Below are positions 1 through 8,896 of a stretch of DNA of 43,481 bases, in pieces; positions within the stretch are counted from its first letter, which is position 1; each line of letters starts with the position of its first letter. Both the position numbers and the translations under genes were made by a program. Below the pieces are notes generated by a model. That model made no database searches. It worked only from the letters and a program-made list of their open reading frames with translations, and was not told where the DNA came from. Source of the DNA: an uncultured Granulosicoccaceae bacterium (GTDB taxonomy: Bacteria; Pseudomonadota; Gammaproteobacteria; Granulosicoccales; Granulosicoccaceae); contig CALLBO010000013.1 of NCBI GenBank assembly GCA_937998875.1, forward strand, positions 1 through 43,481. Reading direction: 5' to 3'.

Positions 1-782
1 TAGCCGTATCCATCACCATCGGGATCTGCCTGGCTACCAGAGCAGGTAGCGAATAGTGGTAGCTCAGGTGCTGTCGGTGCAGCAACGACATTGGCGTCGA
101 TCACACAGGTTTGTCCGTTCTCGTAACCGTATCCATCACCATCGGGATCTGCCTGGCTACCAGAGCAGGTAGCGAATAGCGGAATTTCAGGTGCTGTCGG
201 TGTAGCAACAACATTAGAGCCGATCACACAAGTTTGACCGTTCTCATAACCGTATCCATCACCGTCAGGATCAGCCTGACTCGCAGAGCAGGTAGCGAAT
301 AGCGGAATTTCAGGTGCCGTCGGGGTAGCAACGACATTAGAATCGATGACACAGGTTTGCCCGTTCTCGTAGCCGTATCCATCACCATCGGGATCAGCTT
401 GACTCGCTGAGCAGGTAGCGAATAGTGGTAGCTCAGGTGCTGTCGGGGTAGCAACGACATTAGCGTCGATCACACAGGTTTGCCCGTCTTCGTAGCCGTA
501 TCCATCTCCATCGGGATCTGCCTGGCTACCAGAGCAGGTAGCGAATAGTGGTAGCTCAGGTGCTGTTGGGGTAGCGACAACATTAGCGTCGATCACACAG
601 GTTTGACCGTTCTCGTAACCGTATCCATCACCGTCAGGATCAGCCTGGCTCGCAGAGCAGGTTGCAAATAGTGGTAGCTCAGGTGCTGTCGGTGTAGCAA
701 CGATATTTGAGTCCATGACACAGGTTTGCTCATTCTCATAACCATATCCATCACCGTCCAGATCTGCATCACTGGAGGAACA
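1..782 (-). repeat. 123-bp tandem repeats encoding 41-residue units
   Basis: Six full copies and one truncated copy with an exact 123-bp period. On the minus strand the units begin with a Cys codon at 782, 659, 536, 413, 290, 167 and 44. The six leftmost copies differ by only a few bases each. The rightmost copy (660-782) is more diverged (DADLDGDGYGYENEQTC). No copy has an indel, so the reading frame is kept throughout. Confidence 0.95.
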
Positions 783-1391
783 GATTGGGAATTCTAATAT
801 GACCGGCTCCGGAGTTGCGACAGGCTCTGGAGTTTCAACAGGCTCTGGAGTTTCGACAGGCTCTGGAGTTTCGACAGGCTCTGGAGTTTCGACAGGTTCG
901 GGAGTTTCGACAGGTTCGGGAGTTTCAACAGGTTCGGGAGTTTCAACAGGTTCTGGGTTTGCGCCCGGGTAAAGTACATCAAGGTTCCATGTGGCGCCCT
1001 TTTCCTGACATCGTGGACCGGTGTAATTTCCTGTTGCTCTTGGAATGCCGGGACAAACGGCTTCGTCCGGGAAGTTGTTGGGTGGTCCGTAACCACATTG
1101 CACTGTGTTGTAGTAGACGCGACCTTGCGCTGGACCAGTGCCAAACCTTGCTCTGATATCTGCACAAATTTCCGGTACTCGTTTACTACCATCATTGGTT
1201 TGTACCCGGGCAGACGCAAGACCATGATCGTAGCTGGAGTCGCAATAACATTGACCATTAACAGAGTACGAATCACTCCAGATAGTGGCTCGTGTCGGGT
1301 CGGGAATATTTTGTGCGAAAGCCTCGGTGTAAGTTCCGCCGAGGGAGGCGATGGCAATTAACGCAAGACTACGTATCCATTTATGCAGCAT
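1..1391 (-). CDS. Secreted Cys-rich protein with 41-residue tandem repeats (3' end outside window)
   Basis: The frame is open from an ATG at 1391 to the left edge, so the C-terminus is missing. It begins with a signal peptide (MLHKWIRSLALIAIASLGG..., likely cut after AFA near residue 26). A Cys-rich domain of about 110 residues follows, with motifs such as QCYCDSSYDHG, VPEICADI and YYNTVQCGYGPPN. Next come nine PEPV hexapeptides (ETPEPV/ATPEPV) as a linker, then six complete and one partial copies of a 41-residue unit. Each unit carries DPDGDGYGYENGQTC and ends in PELPLFAT; one Cys is in the unit's first position and one follows GYENGQ. The Asp-rich DxDGDG segment looks like a calcium-binding loop (inference). 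Similar DPDGDGxGxE-Cys segments occur in secreted carbohydrate-active proteins of marine bacteria, but I cannot assign an enzymatic domain. It lies downstream of, and in the same direction as, two surface-protein genes. Confidence 0.85.
   Translation of the reverse strand, partial: MLHKWIRSLALIAIASLGGTYTEAFAQNIPDPTRATIWSDSYSVNGQCYCDSSYDHGLASARVQTNDGSKRVPEICADIRARFGTGPAQGRVYYNTVQCGYGPPNNFPDEAVCPGIPRATGNYTGPRCQEKGATWNLDVLYPGANPEPVETPEPVETPEPVETPEPVETPEPVETPEPVETPEPVETPEPVATPEPVILEFPICSSSDADLDGDGYGYENEQTCVMDSNIVATPTAPELPLFATCSASQADPDGDGYGYENGQTCVIDANVVATPTAPELPLFATCSGSQADPDGDGYGYEDGQTCVIDANVVATPTAPELPLFATCSASQADPDGDGYGYENGQTCVIDSNVVATPTAPEIPLFATCSASQADPDGDGYGYENGQTCVIGSNVVATPTAPEIPLFATCSGSQADPDGDGYGYENGQTCVIDANVVAAPTAPELPLFATCSGSQADPDGDGYG
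802..963 (-). repeat. 18-bp tandem repeat encoding (ETPEPV)n linker
   Basis: Nine consecutive 18-bp units read on the minus strand as ETPEPV or ATPEPV hexapeptides. They form a Pro/Glu-rich stiff linker between the N-terminal Cys-rich domain and the 41-residue repeats. Units differ mainly in third codon positions (ggctctgga versus ggttcggga), so two sub-blocks can be seen. Confidence 0.95.
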
Positions 1392-1688
1392 ATAGGTTTT
1401 TTCGTTTTGTTGAGCACAGCGAATACTTAGGTGCAGTGAAGCTGGCGAGGGCGGTTACTTCTGGAGTATGCCAAAGTTCAACAAAACAATACTGTGAAGT
1501 GGTTCAGGTTATTTTTTTACCTGCGGAGGTGGCATGTTGTTTATCCGGCTATTGGTATTTTGAACACAAATTGACAGTAATTATATGAGCCAGAAGTCTC
1601 TGGCAGTAGCAACGGACCTGAATGAAAATACAGGTCGGTATTGGAGACGAATACAGTCGCGGAGGACCATTTGGTGATGGCGTCTGAA
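1392..1688. other. Intergenic region upstream of the repeat protein
   Basis: About 300 bases without a convincing gene. It holds a perfect inverted pair GTTTTGTTGA (1404-1413) and TCAACAAAAC (1478-1487), 64 bases apart. Closer to the kelch gene end there is GACCTG (1615-1620) with CAGGTC (1631-1636). Neither is followed by a U-run on the minus strand, so they are not clear terminators. The promoter of the repeat protein probably lies here, but I could not pick out a confident -35/-10 pair. Confidence 0.5.
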
Positions 1689-3737
1689 TTAGACTTTGGG
1701 TTTTCTAACCAAAAAACAATGTTGGCTGCGCAATTGATATTGATACAGTGCAGCCGCCAGCATTATTAACAATAGCGTGGCGGGTGCCAATGGATCGCTT
1801 CCCCCGCCTGACTTTTCCTCAACCGGTGACTGGTTGTCAGTATGTTGATCCGTTGTATCCGGTTGCCCTGTAGCTAAGCGCTCAAGTGCCGGTATATCAT
1901 CGTGCATTCCGTCATAGTTAGTGTCGGTAAAATTGTCGATCTTGCCATCAGCATCACTGTCAACAATTCCGCTGCTGACTAAATCAGTCACTCCATCATC
2001 ATTGCTATCGAGATCAAGAAAATCAGGTGTTGAATCCGCATCCGAATCGGGAGTGACCGTACCTTCAAATCCATCGTGCCAACCATTCCGGTTAGTGTCC
2101 TGGAAGGCTGGACTTGTTATAACGCCGATACCGCCAGCATCTACATGACCGGCCTCCGCAAGATCAGACAGACTGTCCTGGTCTGAGTCCAGATCCAGTA
2201 TATTGCTGATTCCATCCATATCTGTATCTGTTAGCAAGCTGTTTGCAGGATTTGAGTCTGTGCTATCGATCTTGCCGTCATTGTTATCGTCTGATCGACC
2301 ATTCTCAATTATATCCGGGATGCCGTCATTATCACTGTCCAGATCAATATAGTCTGCTATTGAATCGTTGTCGGAGTCTTCGGTTCCTTCTGCACTGTTT
2401 AATATACCGTCGCCATCCTGATCATCATTGTTGGCGATAGTTCCGTTTGCAACTTCAGTTGCATCGGAGACGCCGTCGCCATCGCTATCCCATGTATTAG
2501 GGTTAGTGAGGTATGTAATGATCTCATCATAATCAGTCAGGCCGTCATAGTCTGTATCTACAGAAAGGGGATCGGTGGTATGGGTTTGTACTTCAGCAAA
2601 ATCGCTTAGCTCATCGTTGTCTGAGTCTGCGTTAAATGGATCTGTACCCAAGTCTGTCTCTACGATATCTGTTAGCCCGTCATTGTCTGAATCGGCATTC
2701 GGATTGTCGTTGTTGTCTGTGTCTTCGAAATCGAATAGACCATCACCGTCAACATCAGCAATGGTTAGCTTTTCATGTGACGTGACTTCCTGGCCTCCTC
2801 CACGTTTTAAATTGCCCGCGATTATATGGATAGAGTTTCCAATAACACCTCCTGCGCTGCCGTGGCGTCCCTGGCCGAGGGTCGGCAGACTTCTCCATTC
2901 GTTTGTGGTGAGGTTATATGCCTCTACTTCATTGTGCGCCTCGAATTGGGTACTGGTTTCACCACCCGCGATAATGACGTTACCGCTTTTTACACCGACA
3001 ATTGCACCCGCTCTCGGCGTAGGTAACGATGCAGCAGTTGTCCACGTATTGGTTGAAAAATCGTATATATCGGTAGCCGCTACTGTGCCGGCAAAGCCGT
3101 TGTCGGTTTGCCTGCCACTGGCAGCTATTAGCTTGTTGCCTATCAGTGCAGCACTAAAGTGATCACGTGCATTCGGGGCATCCGCCAAAGCACGCCAGTT
3201 ACCTGTGAGTGGATCATATTCATCCAACCAACCGACAGCGCCACCGGAATGGCCATTTGTATTGCCGCCGATCAGGTATATCTTGCTGTCGTACACCACA
3301 GCTCCTGCAGAGCCTCGCAGCCGGGTTGTTGGTATGGTGCCATGAGTTTCCCAGGTATTCGTTGCGAGATTCAGCCGGTAGATGTCGGCAACGCTTGGTT
3401 CTGTCGGGTAGCAACAGGTAAACGCTCCAACAATATAGAGGTATCCGTTCAAAACGACTGGTTGAAAGTGATGTAGCTCAAGCGGTAGTGGTGCCAGTGT
3501 GGACCAGCTATTCCGGGTGGCATCAAATACCTGAACCGGTTTACTGCCACGACCACCGAGCGAATACAGCTTACTGCCAAACACCACGGAACCCGTCTCA
3601 TGACGCTTAACGATAGTTGAGTTATCTGAAGTATTATGGATGACCCAACTCTGTGCAAGAAGACTGCTGGCGGTAATCAGTAGTCCAGCTATCAGTGCGG
3701 CTATCTTAAGAGTTGCGCGATACGAAATTACGGGCAT
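1689..3737 (-). CDS. Kelch-repeat / thrombospondin type 3 surface protein with GlyGly-type C-terminal tail
   Basis: A 682-residue exported protein. A signal peptide covers about residues 1-28 (IAALIAGLLITASSLLA). Six kelch-like blades follow (about 35-330), recognisable by repeated LYSLGG, LYIVGA, IYLIGG and VIIAGG strands with downstream NTW/NSW and LP turns, consistent with one beta-propeller. From about 330 to 610 come many DxDxDG loops (DSDNDGLTD, DSDGDGVSD, DLDSDNDGIPD), a calcium-binding thrombospondin type 3-like rod. The end has SGGGS at about 643-647, a hydrophobic stretch and basic residues, which resembles the GlyGly-CTERM signal processed by rhombosortase and linked to type II secretion. 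The start ATG lies one base after the stop of the upstream carbohydrate-binding gene, so the two are probably translationally coupled. Ligand and function are unknown. Confidence 0.9.
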   Translation of the reverse strand: MPVISYRATLKIAALIAGLLITASSLLAQSWVIHNTSDNSTIVKRHETGSVVFGSKLYSLGGRGSKPVQVFDATRNSWSTLAPLPLELHHFQPVVLNGYLYIVGAFTCCYPTEPSVADIYRLNLATNTWETHGTIPTTRLRGSAGAVVYDSKIYLIGGNTNGHSGGAVGWLDEYDPLTGNWRALADAPNARDHFSAALIGNKLIAASGRQTDNGFAGTVAATDIYDFSTNTWTTAASLPTPRAGAIVGVKSGNVIIAGGETSTQFEAHNEVEAYNLTTNEWRSLPTLGQGRHGSAGGVIGNSIHIIAGNLKRGGGQEVTSHEKLTIADVDGDGLFDFEDTDNNDNPNADSDNDGLTDIVETDLGTDPFNADSDNDELSDFAEVQTHTTDPLSVDTDYDGLTDYDEIITYLTNPNTWDSDGDGVSDATEVANGTIANNDDQDGDGILNSAEGTEDSDNDSIADYIDLDSDNDGIPDIIENGRSDDNNDGKIDSTDSNPANSLLTDTDMDGISNILDLDSDQDSLSDLAEAGHVDAGGIGVITSPAFQDTNRNGWHDGFEGTVTPDSDADSTPDFLDLDSNDDGVTDLVSSGIVDSDADGKIDNFTDTNYDGMHDDIPALERLATGQPDTTDQHTDNQSPVEEKSGGGSDPLAPATLLLIMLAAALYQYQLRSQHCFLVRKPKV

Positions 3738-3738
3738 A

Positions 3739-5988
3739 TTAGTCCCGATTCCGGTTTACGTTAGTTCGCAGTCTCGACGGTTGAGGGCACGAACAAAGAG
3801 ATCGCGATAGCAGTAGTAAAGCACCAGCCAGAAGCAACAGTGATACGCTTCCACCGCCTGATGTTTTAGCGTTTAACTCGCTACCAGACTCATTATGTGA
3901 GCTAACTGTAGTGGCGGCAGGTCCGATGCCGTTGACCAGTGATTGACTGTCTTTACTCAGGATTAGTTTGTCGAGCTCCAGTCCGTCGGTGTCCTGCGAT
4001 ACCATGAGTGAGTAAGTGCCCGGTAAATCGACATTGATCGTAGCGCTGCTGGCAGTATTACAGGCGTTGTCGCTACGAATGTTGTTTGTCCATTGCCATT
4101 CGCCATCAGGGTTGCAAACAGACAGTGAGTTGCTGCTTGCGGGCCATTCATTGTTCAGGCCGATATGCAGACTGGCATCCTGATTGTTGTTGGCTCTAAT
4201 TCGAGCGTAGACGAAGTATGTACCAGCCTGGTCAAACTGAACATCATAGGTGAGAGTAGAGCCTACGCCACCGTTGGTGAAGTTCGTAACATTGGTGATC
4301 TGTTCTGCACTTTCATCAAATCTATTGTCCGGCAACAATTCAACGTAAGCGCCGCCACTCACTTCCAGAGGCGAAGCATTATCCGGGTCCAGTTGTTCAG
4401 AAAGTGAGGTGTGGTTTTCATCCACAACGAACCAGTGCGGTGCTTGATCAGTGGCCGCGGGTGTAGATGAATTATAAGCCTCCGCTTCGATCACGATTTG
4501 ATCATTGGCACTGACAGCAACACCTGATTCAAGTATCGTCTGATTTAATAGCGCAATATTGTTTGAAAGATCTACATCATTTGCGACGATAAGTTCTGCA
4601 GTCACAGAAAATTGTCCGATACTTGTGGCCAGTGTGCTGAACGTTAGTTCGGTGGACTCACCAGTTGCCAATACCGGTACGTTGCAGCCAGGGTTGCATT
4701 GTTGCAGGGAAAGACCATTGCCCGCGGTAACTTTCAACACAGCATCGGTAATCTGTTGTTGGCCGGAGTTTGTAATTGTTACTGTGTACAGGTTGTTGTC
4801 ACCTATTGCTGAAGCGTTAGAGCGTTGCTCAAGACTGATGCCCGCTTCAAAATCCGGAACAGAGTTGTGCGCGATCACAGTCTCAGAATCGATGTTGTTG
4901 CCGGAGTTGTTGTCGTCTACGTCTGCTGTGACCTGAATATCTGACCGGTGATTACCCTCGAGTTTGACAGTGGCGCTGAAAGATAGATTATAAGATGTAT
5001 TGGCAGGTACATTGCCGAACGCACAACTCACCAGAGATGCACTACCGGTGCAGTCCGCACTCGCACTAAATTCCAGACCCGGTGGGAGGTGGATGGTAGC
5101 AATCGTATTGGTTGCAGAGTTCTGGGGACTGTTATTTTTTACATCAACTTTAAAATCGACGATGTCGTTTATATGGTAGAGGGTTTCTGAGGCTGACAGA
5201 TTTACATGAAGGTCCACCTCTGGCAGATTTGCCGTTAGTGGAATAGACGCGGTATTGCCGTTGATGGAAGGTGTGAGCGGTATTTCGCTGTCGCTTACGG
5301 ACTGCCCGGTCGAAATATCATTGCACTGAACAGAATCACCAGGTGTGGGAAAGCAGTTGAGAGAGCCGTCATGGGTCTCCTGAAGCAGTAGAAACTGATC
5401 GATCTCAAAGCCGTCTTCACGGGCAAAGAAGGTAATGGTGTTGACACCGGGGGAGGGGAAGTCAAGCCAGATTGTTTTAGTAATGCCGCAATGATTGTCG
5501 CCGGTTCGTTGTCCACTGGTCCAGACCCACTTGTTTTTAGAACATGTCTGTATTCTTTGTCCACTTGCGGGAAGACTGCCATTTACACCAACGTGAATGC
5601 CGTTATCTTCGGTATTGGTAGAAAATGTTTTTACATAAACATAGTAGCGACCGGCCTGGGGTACATTGATCTCGTAGTTAATACTGGGGCCATCACCGGG
5701 GCTGCCCCAGAAGTTACCATCGTTGCCTCCTGCGACTAGTGCGTCCGCATGTGTTGCTCGGGTATCTGGCAGTAGTTCCAGGTTCGCACTGCCGCTGGCG
5801 CTCGCATTGTGAGGAGGGTCAGGGTCAGGTTGAACATCAGGCAGGAAGTCAGGTGTGGTTAGAGTCCATCGATCACTTTTAGAGGTGAAGTTTTCGGCTT
5901 CTACGCGGACGGCTATAAAGTCTGCAGCTGAAGCGGTCCCGGTAAAGAGCAGACACAGTGCCAGGGAGCCAGGGAGATATTTCTTCAT
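3739..5988 (-). CDS. Exported protein with two carbohydrate-binding-like modules around two DUF11-like domains, GlyGly-type tail
   Basis: A 749-residue protein with a signal peptide ending near ASA (residue 21). Module 1 (about 28-205) and module 2 (about 495-680) are homologous to each other. Both have VEAE or IEAEAY starts, LELLPD/VELLPD, a Y(V/F)YVK/ARI strand, an HxGxN turn with PAS, a Cys and W.W segment, and D(G)xE(L/I)D(Q/K)(F/L)(L/I)L near the end. This resembles the CBM6/35-like or GH115-C-terminal-like jelly-roll modules. Between them lie two immunoglobulin-like DUF11/CARDB-type domains (about 250-370 and 375-490, e.g. DFKVDVKNNSP and LYTVTITNSG). The tail SGGGS, hydrophobic segment and Arg/Cys-rich end look like GlyGly-CTERM. 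No catalytic domain is visible. The ribosome site AGGTGA stands just before the ATG. It is the first gene of the coupled pair with the kelch protein. Confidence 0.88.
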   Translation of the reverse strand: MKKYLPGSLALCLLFTGTASAADFIAVRVEAENFTSKSDRWTLTTPDFLPDVQPDPDPPHNASASGSANLELLPDTRATHADALVAGGNDGNFWGSPGDGPSINYEINVPQAGRYYVYVKTFSTNTEDNGIHVGVNGSLPASGQRIQTCSKNKWVWTSGQRTGDNHCGITKTIWLDFPSPGVNTITFFAREDGFEIDQFLLLQETHDGSLNCFPTPGDSVQCNDISTGQSVSDSEIPLTPSINGNTASIPLTANLPEVDLHVNLSASETLYHINDIVDFKVDVKNNSPQNSATNTIATIHLPPGLEFSASADCTGSASLVSCAFGNVPANTSYNLSFSATVKLEGNHRSDIQVTADVDDNNSGNNIDSETVIAHNSVPDFEAGISLEQRSNASAIGDNNLYTVTITNSGQQQITDAVLKVTAGNGLSLQQCNPGCNVPVLATGESTELTFSTLATSIGQFSVTAELIVANDVDLSNNIALLNQTILESGVAVSANDQIVIEAEAYNSSTPAATDQAPHWFVVDENHTSLSEQLDPDNASPLEVSGGAYVELLPDNRFDESAEQITNVTNFTNGGVGSTLTYDVQFDQAGTYFVYARIRANNNQDASLHIGLNNEWPASSNSLSVCNPDGEWQWTNNIRSDNACNTASSATINVDLPGTYSLMVSQDTDGLELDKLILSKDSQSLVNGIGPAATTVSSHNESGSELNAKTSGGGSVSLLLLAGALLLLSRSLCSCPQPSRLRTNVNRNRD

Positions 5989-6098
5989 TTTTCACCTGCA
6001 GATCAGAGCACAAACTATCGCAGCTGTGTATCTACAGCTACGAGCCTGTAGGTACGGCAGTAAATATTGGGGGTGTATAGATATCTCAGTGCGGTGGC

Positions 6099-7856
6099 TC
6101 AGAAGTTATATACTTTGACCGCGCTGGATATGATCTCCGAGAGCAGGGATGTCGAGTCATAGATGGTTTTAAACTCATCTACGGCTGGAATATCCGTATC
6201 CTGGAAAAGGTATTCAAGGTGACCGTACGCGAGCGGCTGGTAGACCAGGTCGGCATAGATAAAGTACTTTCCACTTGCAGGTACAGGGATTCTATACTCG
6301 AACAAGTCAAGACCGGCGTTGAAGTTTTCGTCCAATAGTGCTTCACCGACTACGGCAACATCACTGCTGACGGCGTACTTGTCAAAGCCGGCTGGTGTCA
6401 GTCGATTGTCCTTGAGGTGTCTGGCCGCTTCAATTAGAGAGTGTGTTACGTTACCCGTAGTGTCGCCCATGATTGATTCAAATATTAGTACCTGATCTTC
6501 GCGACTGATGCTGTTGTAATGAGGTTCGTACTCACGATAGTCAACATCACCATCTGCGCCAACGATACTGCCATCAGCATTCATCTTGCCTGATTCGAAA
6601 ACAATCGCACCGCTCTCATCGGTAACAACGAAGTGTACGAATACACGACGTGACGGGTATCCACTTGGTAGTTTATGGCCAGTGTTGTTGTTTATCTTCA
6701 GGGTCGTAATGATGTTATTGCCTTCATTACGTGTACCTGTGATCACAAGATCGGCGGAGGTTTTCAGGAATTCACGGTTTCGTTCGATTGCCTGGTCAAA
6801 GCCCTGTACCTCAATGCCCAGTTCCTCGCGGAAGTTTTTGAACATATCCAGCATGACTGTGTTTGCCCCCAGAAACGTGTGCTCAGAAAAGTCAGATCTT
6901 CTTATGTCAGTACCAGAGGAAGCAAGATTTACCGTAGTAGGATTCTTCGGCATATGGCATGACTGGCAGTTGGCATCTTTGTTTCCACCCTTGCGATAGT
7001 CGCTGTTTTCCCACTCAGTGTAGGTTTGCTGCTCCGGGAATCTGTCTTCGATAACAGCCGGGATGATCTCTCCGTTGCTGCCGACGGTCGGGGTCTTCAA
7101 GTCGTGGCAAGTGCCACAGACAGATGACTCGCTCATGTGCGCGCCGTATACCGGAGTGAAGTCCGAATTTGCAGTCATGTATGCGCCAACCGGATCGGTG
7201 TACTGGCCGTAGGCAGGCCGGGTTTCCTTCTCTGCCGGCGAGCGTTCCGCAATTACATAATTGCCTGACATCGAGGCAACCGTGCCGAGGCTGCCCGTAT
7301 CCTCGATTTGATGGCAGAGTGAACAGCTGACGCCATCCATCGCGTGGTCAAAGAATTCGTTGGCGGGGTTCAGAAATCCGTCGTCAAAAATCTTTGGCTC
7401 AACATTGCTGCGGCGTGCGGCCTCGTTGGCCATCGGTGCGTGGCAACGGGTGCAGGTATCATTTACTTCGTGCTCGAGGTGCGGGTAGTTCTTGATCGTC
7501 GATGCAGCTTTGGCCCGCCAGTAGGGATCGCGTGCAGCGTTCGCCATCGTGCTTGTTTCCCACGAAGTGCCAATCGAAACATCCTTGCCGGTGTCATCTG
7601 TAAGATCGTTGTGACACACACCGCAGGCACCGCTACCGGAGAAATGGTCACTGACGAAGGTGCTGTTTGATGGAGAGTGTGCAGGTGTGGTGCCATAGCC
7701 CACAGAAACAGGCGGAGGCGGCGTTTCTATTATGCCGGGCCCGCCAGGTGCAGCTTTTTTGTCGTCGTCATCTCCGCCACTTCCGCCGCACGCAGTTAAT
7801 GTGAGCGCTGCGAAGAGGCTTACAGCTATTTTTTTGTACTTTTTTATTGCTGTCAT
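6099..7856 (-). CDS. Pentaheme c-type cytochrome lipoprotein
   Basis: A 585-residue protein from the ATG at 7856; a TTG at 7901 would add 15 residues that spoil the signal peptide. MTAIKKYKKIAVSLFAALTLTAC is a lipoprotein signal peptide with lipobox LTAC, Cys23. An Asp- and Pro-rich spacer follows. Five heme attachment motifs are visible: CGVCH (78-82), CTRCH, CSLCH, CGTCH and CQSCH, all in the first 300 residues. The C-terminal half is heme-free and beta-rich, with TGHKLPSGYPSRRVFVHFVV, a segment I associate with multiheme cytochromes of the c554-like class. It probably carries electrons at the outer membrane or periplasm; donor and acceptor are unknown. It lies about 110 bases upstream of, and parallel to, the surface-protein pair. 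Confidence 0.88.
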   Translation of the reverse strand: MTAIKKYKKIAVSLFAALTLTACGGSGGDDDDKKAAPGGPGIIETPPPPVSVGYGTTPAHSPSNSTFVSDHFSGSGACGVCHNDLTDDTGKDVSIGTSWETSTMANAARDPYWRAKAASTIKNYPHLEHEVNDTCTRCHAPMANEAARRSNVEPKIFDDGFLNPANEFFDHAMDGVSCSLCHQIEDTGSLGTVASMSGNYVIAERSPAEKETRPAYGQYTDPVGAYMTANSDFTPVYGAHMSESSVCGTCHDLKTPTVGSNGEIIPAVIEDRFPEQQTYTEWENSDYRKGGNKDANCQSCHMPKNPTTVNLASSGTDIRRSDFSEHTFLGANTVMLDMFKNFREELGIEVQGFDQAIERNREFLKTSADLVITGTRNEGNNIITTLKINNNTGHKLPSGYPSRRVFVHFVVTDESGAIVFESGKMNADGSIVGADGDVDYREYEPHYNSISREDQVLIFESIMGDTTGNVTHSLIEAARHLKDNRLTPAGFDKYAVSSDVAVVGEALLDENFNAGLDLFEYRIPVPASGKYFIYADLVYQPLAYGHLEYLFQDTDIPAVDEFKTIYDSTSLLSEIISSAVKVYNF

Positions 7857-8054
7857 AGCGAAATTACCGCAAACGAGAAGCGTGGGGATTTTGAAAAACA
7901 ATCGAGCATTGTGTCGTCATATGGCGGCAGAACTTGAATTTCCTTGAATCTGTCGCGCCTTTCCCGATCGACAGATTCAAATCCGATTGCAGTGCTGTAT
8001 CGACGGGCGTTGCGGTTTATAATTGCCGGTTGTCGCTGCCAGAATTCGTATGAA

Positions 8055-8858
8055 ATGACACATAGTCCTGTCCGCCTGCCGATTGCTCTGCGTTTATCAA
8101 ACTATCTGCGGCATGCCCTTAGTCGGGTAACCGGACGTCAGTCAGAACTGCAGATTGAGCTCGCCGGTGAGCCGGTAAAGTTAGCTATCTCAAACGCCCG
8201 TGAAATCCGTCGCGCCCATGCCATTCATCACGAGCTGGATTTCGTAGAGCGAATTCGTGAACATCTCGCTGAGGGGGACACGATATTCGATATCGGTGCG
8301 AATATTGGTGTTCTCACCTTATTGATGGCCAGACATCCGAATTCAGTCCGATCGACTTTGTACAGCTTTGAGCCTGAGCCGCGAAACTTCACGCAGTTGC
8401 AGCAGAATATAGCCTTGAACGGTTTGCAATCACGGGTAATACCTAAGCAAATTGCACTCGGTGCAAGCGATGGTCAGGCATCTCTGCATGTGAGAGGTGA
8501 GGCCGGGGAAGGTCGTCATTCTATTGCCGAAAGTGGTGGCGCGACCGATGCTATCACTGTGGCGCTGACAACCTGCGAATCTTTTGCGAGGCAGGAAAAC
8601 GCCATGCCTAATGTGTTGAAGATAGATGTCGAGGGAGCAGAGGGCCAGGTGCTTAGCGGGGTAACCGGACTACTTGATTCCAATGCACCGCGAGATATAT
8701 TCCTTGAGATTCACAACAAAGGCGATCGCGACAACATGCCCGATGGGACCTTGATCCACGACTGGTTTGAAAATCATAACTATAAAATGGTTTGGAATGT
8801 CGAGCGTCGTTCAGGCGAGCATCGGCACTACAGACACAGCTCTGCTCAGGCGGCCTGA
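8055..8858 (+). CDS. FkbM family SAM-dependent methyltransferase
   Basis: A 267-residue protein from ATG 8055. A TTG at 7944 is also in frame but would add an extension without features. The Rossmann motif I is GDTIFDIGANIG (about 74-85), followed by the acidic YSFEPEPRNFTQL segment and the FkbM signature VLKIDVEGAEGQVLSG. These proteins usually O-methylate sugars of glycans or antibiotics. It opens a run of glycan genes on the plus strand and is divergent from the cytochrome gene. The start is uncertain because no good ribosome site precedes either candidate. Confidence 0.85.
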   Translation: MTHSPVRLPIALRLSNYLRHALSRVTGRQSELQIELAGEPVKLAISNAREIRRAHAIHHELDFVERIREHLAEGDTIFDIGANIGVLTLLMARHPNSVRSTLYSFEPEPRNFTQLQQNIALNGLQSRVIPKQIALGASDGQASLHVRGEAGEGRHSIAESGGATDAITVALTTCESFARQENAMPNVLKIDVEGAEGQVLSGVTGLLDSNAPRDIFLEIHNKGDRDNMPDGTLIHDWFENHNYKMVWNVERRSGEHRHYRHSSAQAA

Positions 8859-8896
8859 GCATTGTCATGCCTTTACATTAGCTGCGGTTGTCGCTA

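Noticed and set aside
1..782. Regularly spaced repeats that might suggest a CRISPR array
   Set aside because: The whole 123-bp period repeats with no unique spacers and codes for protein in frame.
794..1357. A minus-strand frame rich in LPNL and KLQSL repeats
   Set aside because: It is the out-of-frame reading of the PEPV linker. The true frame starts at 1391 with a signal peptide and continues to the window edge.
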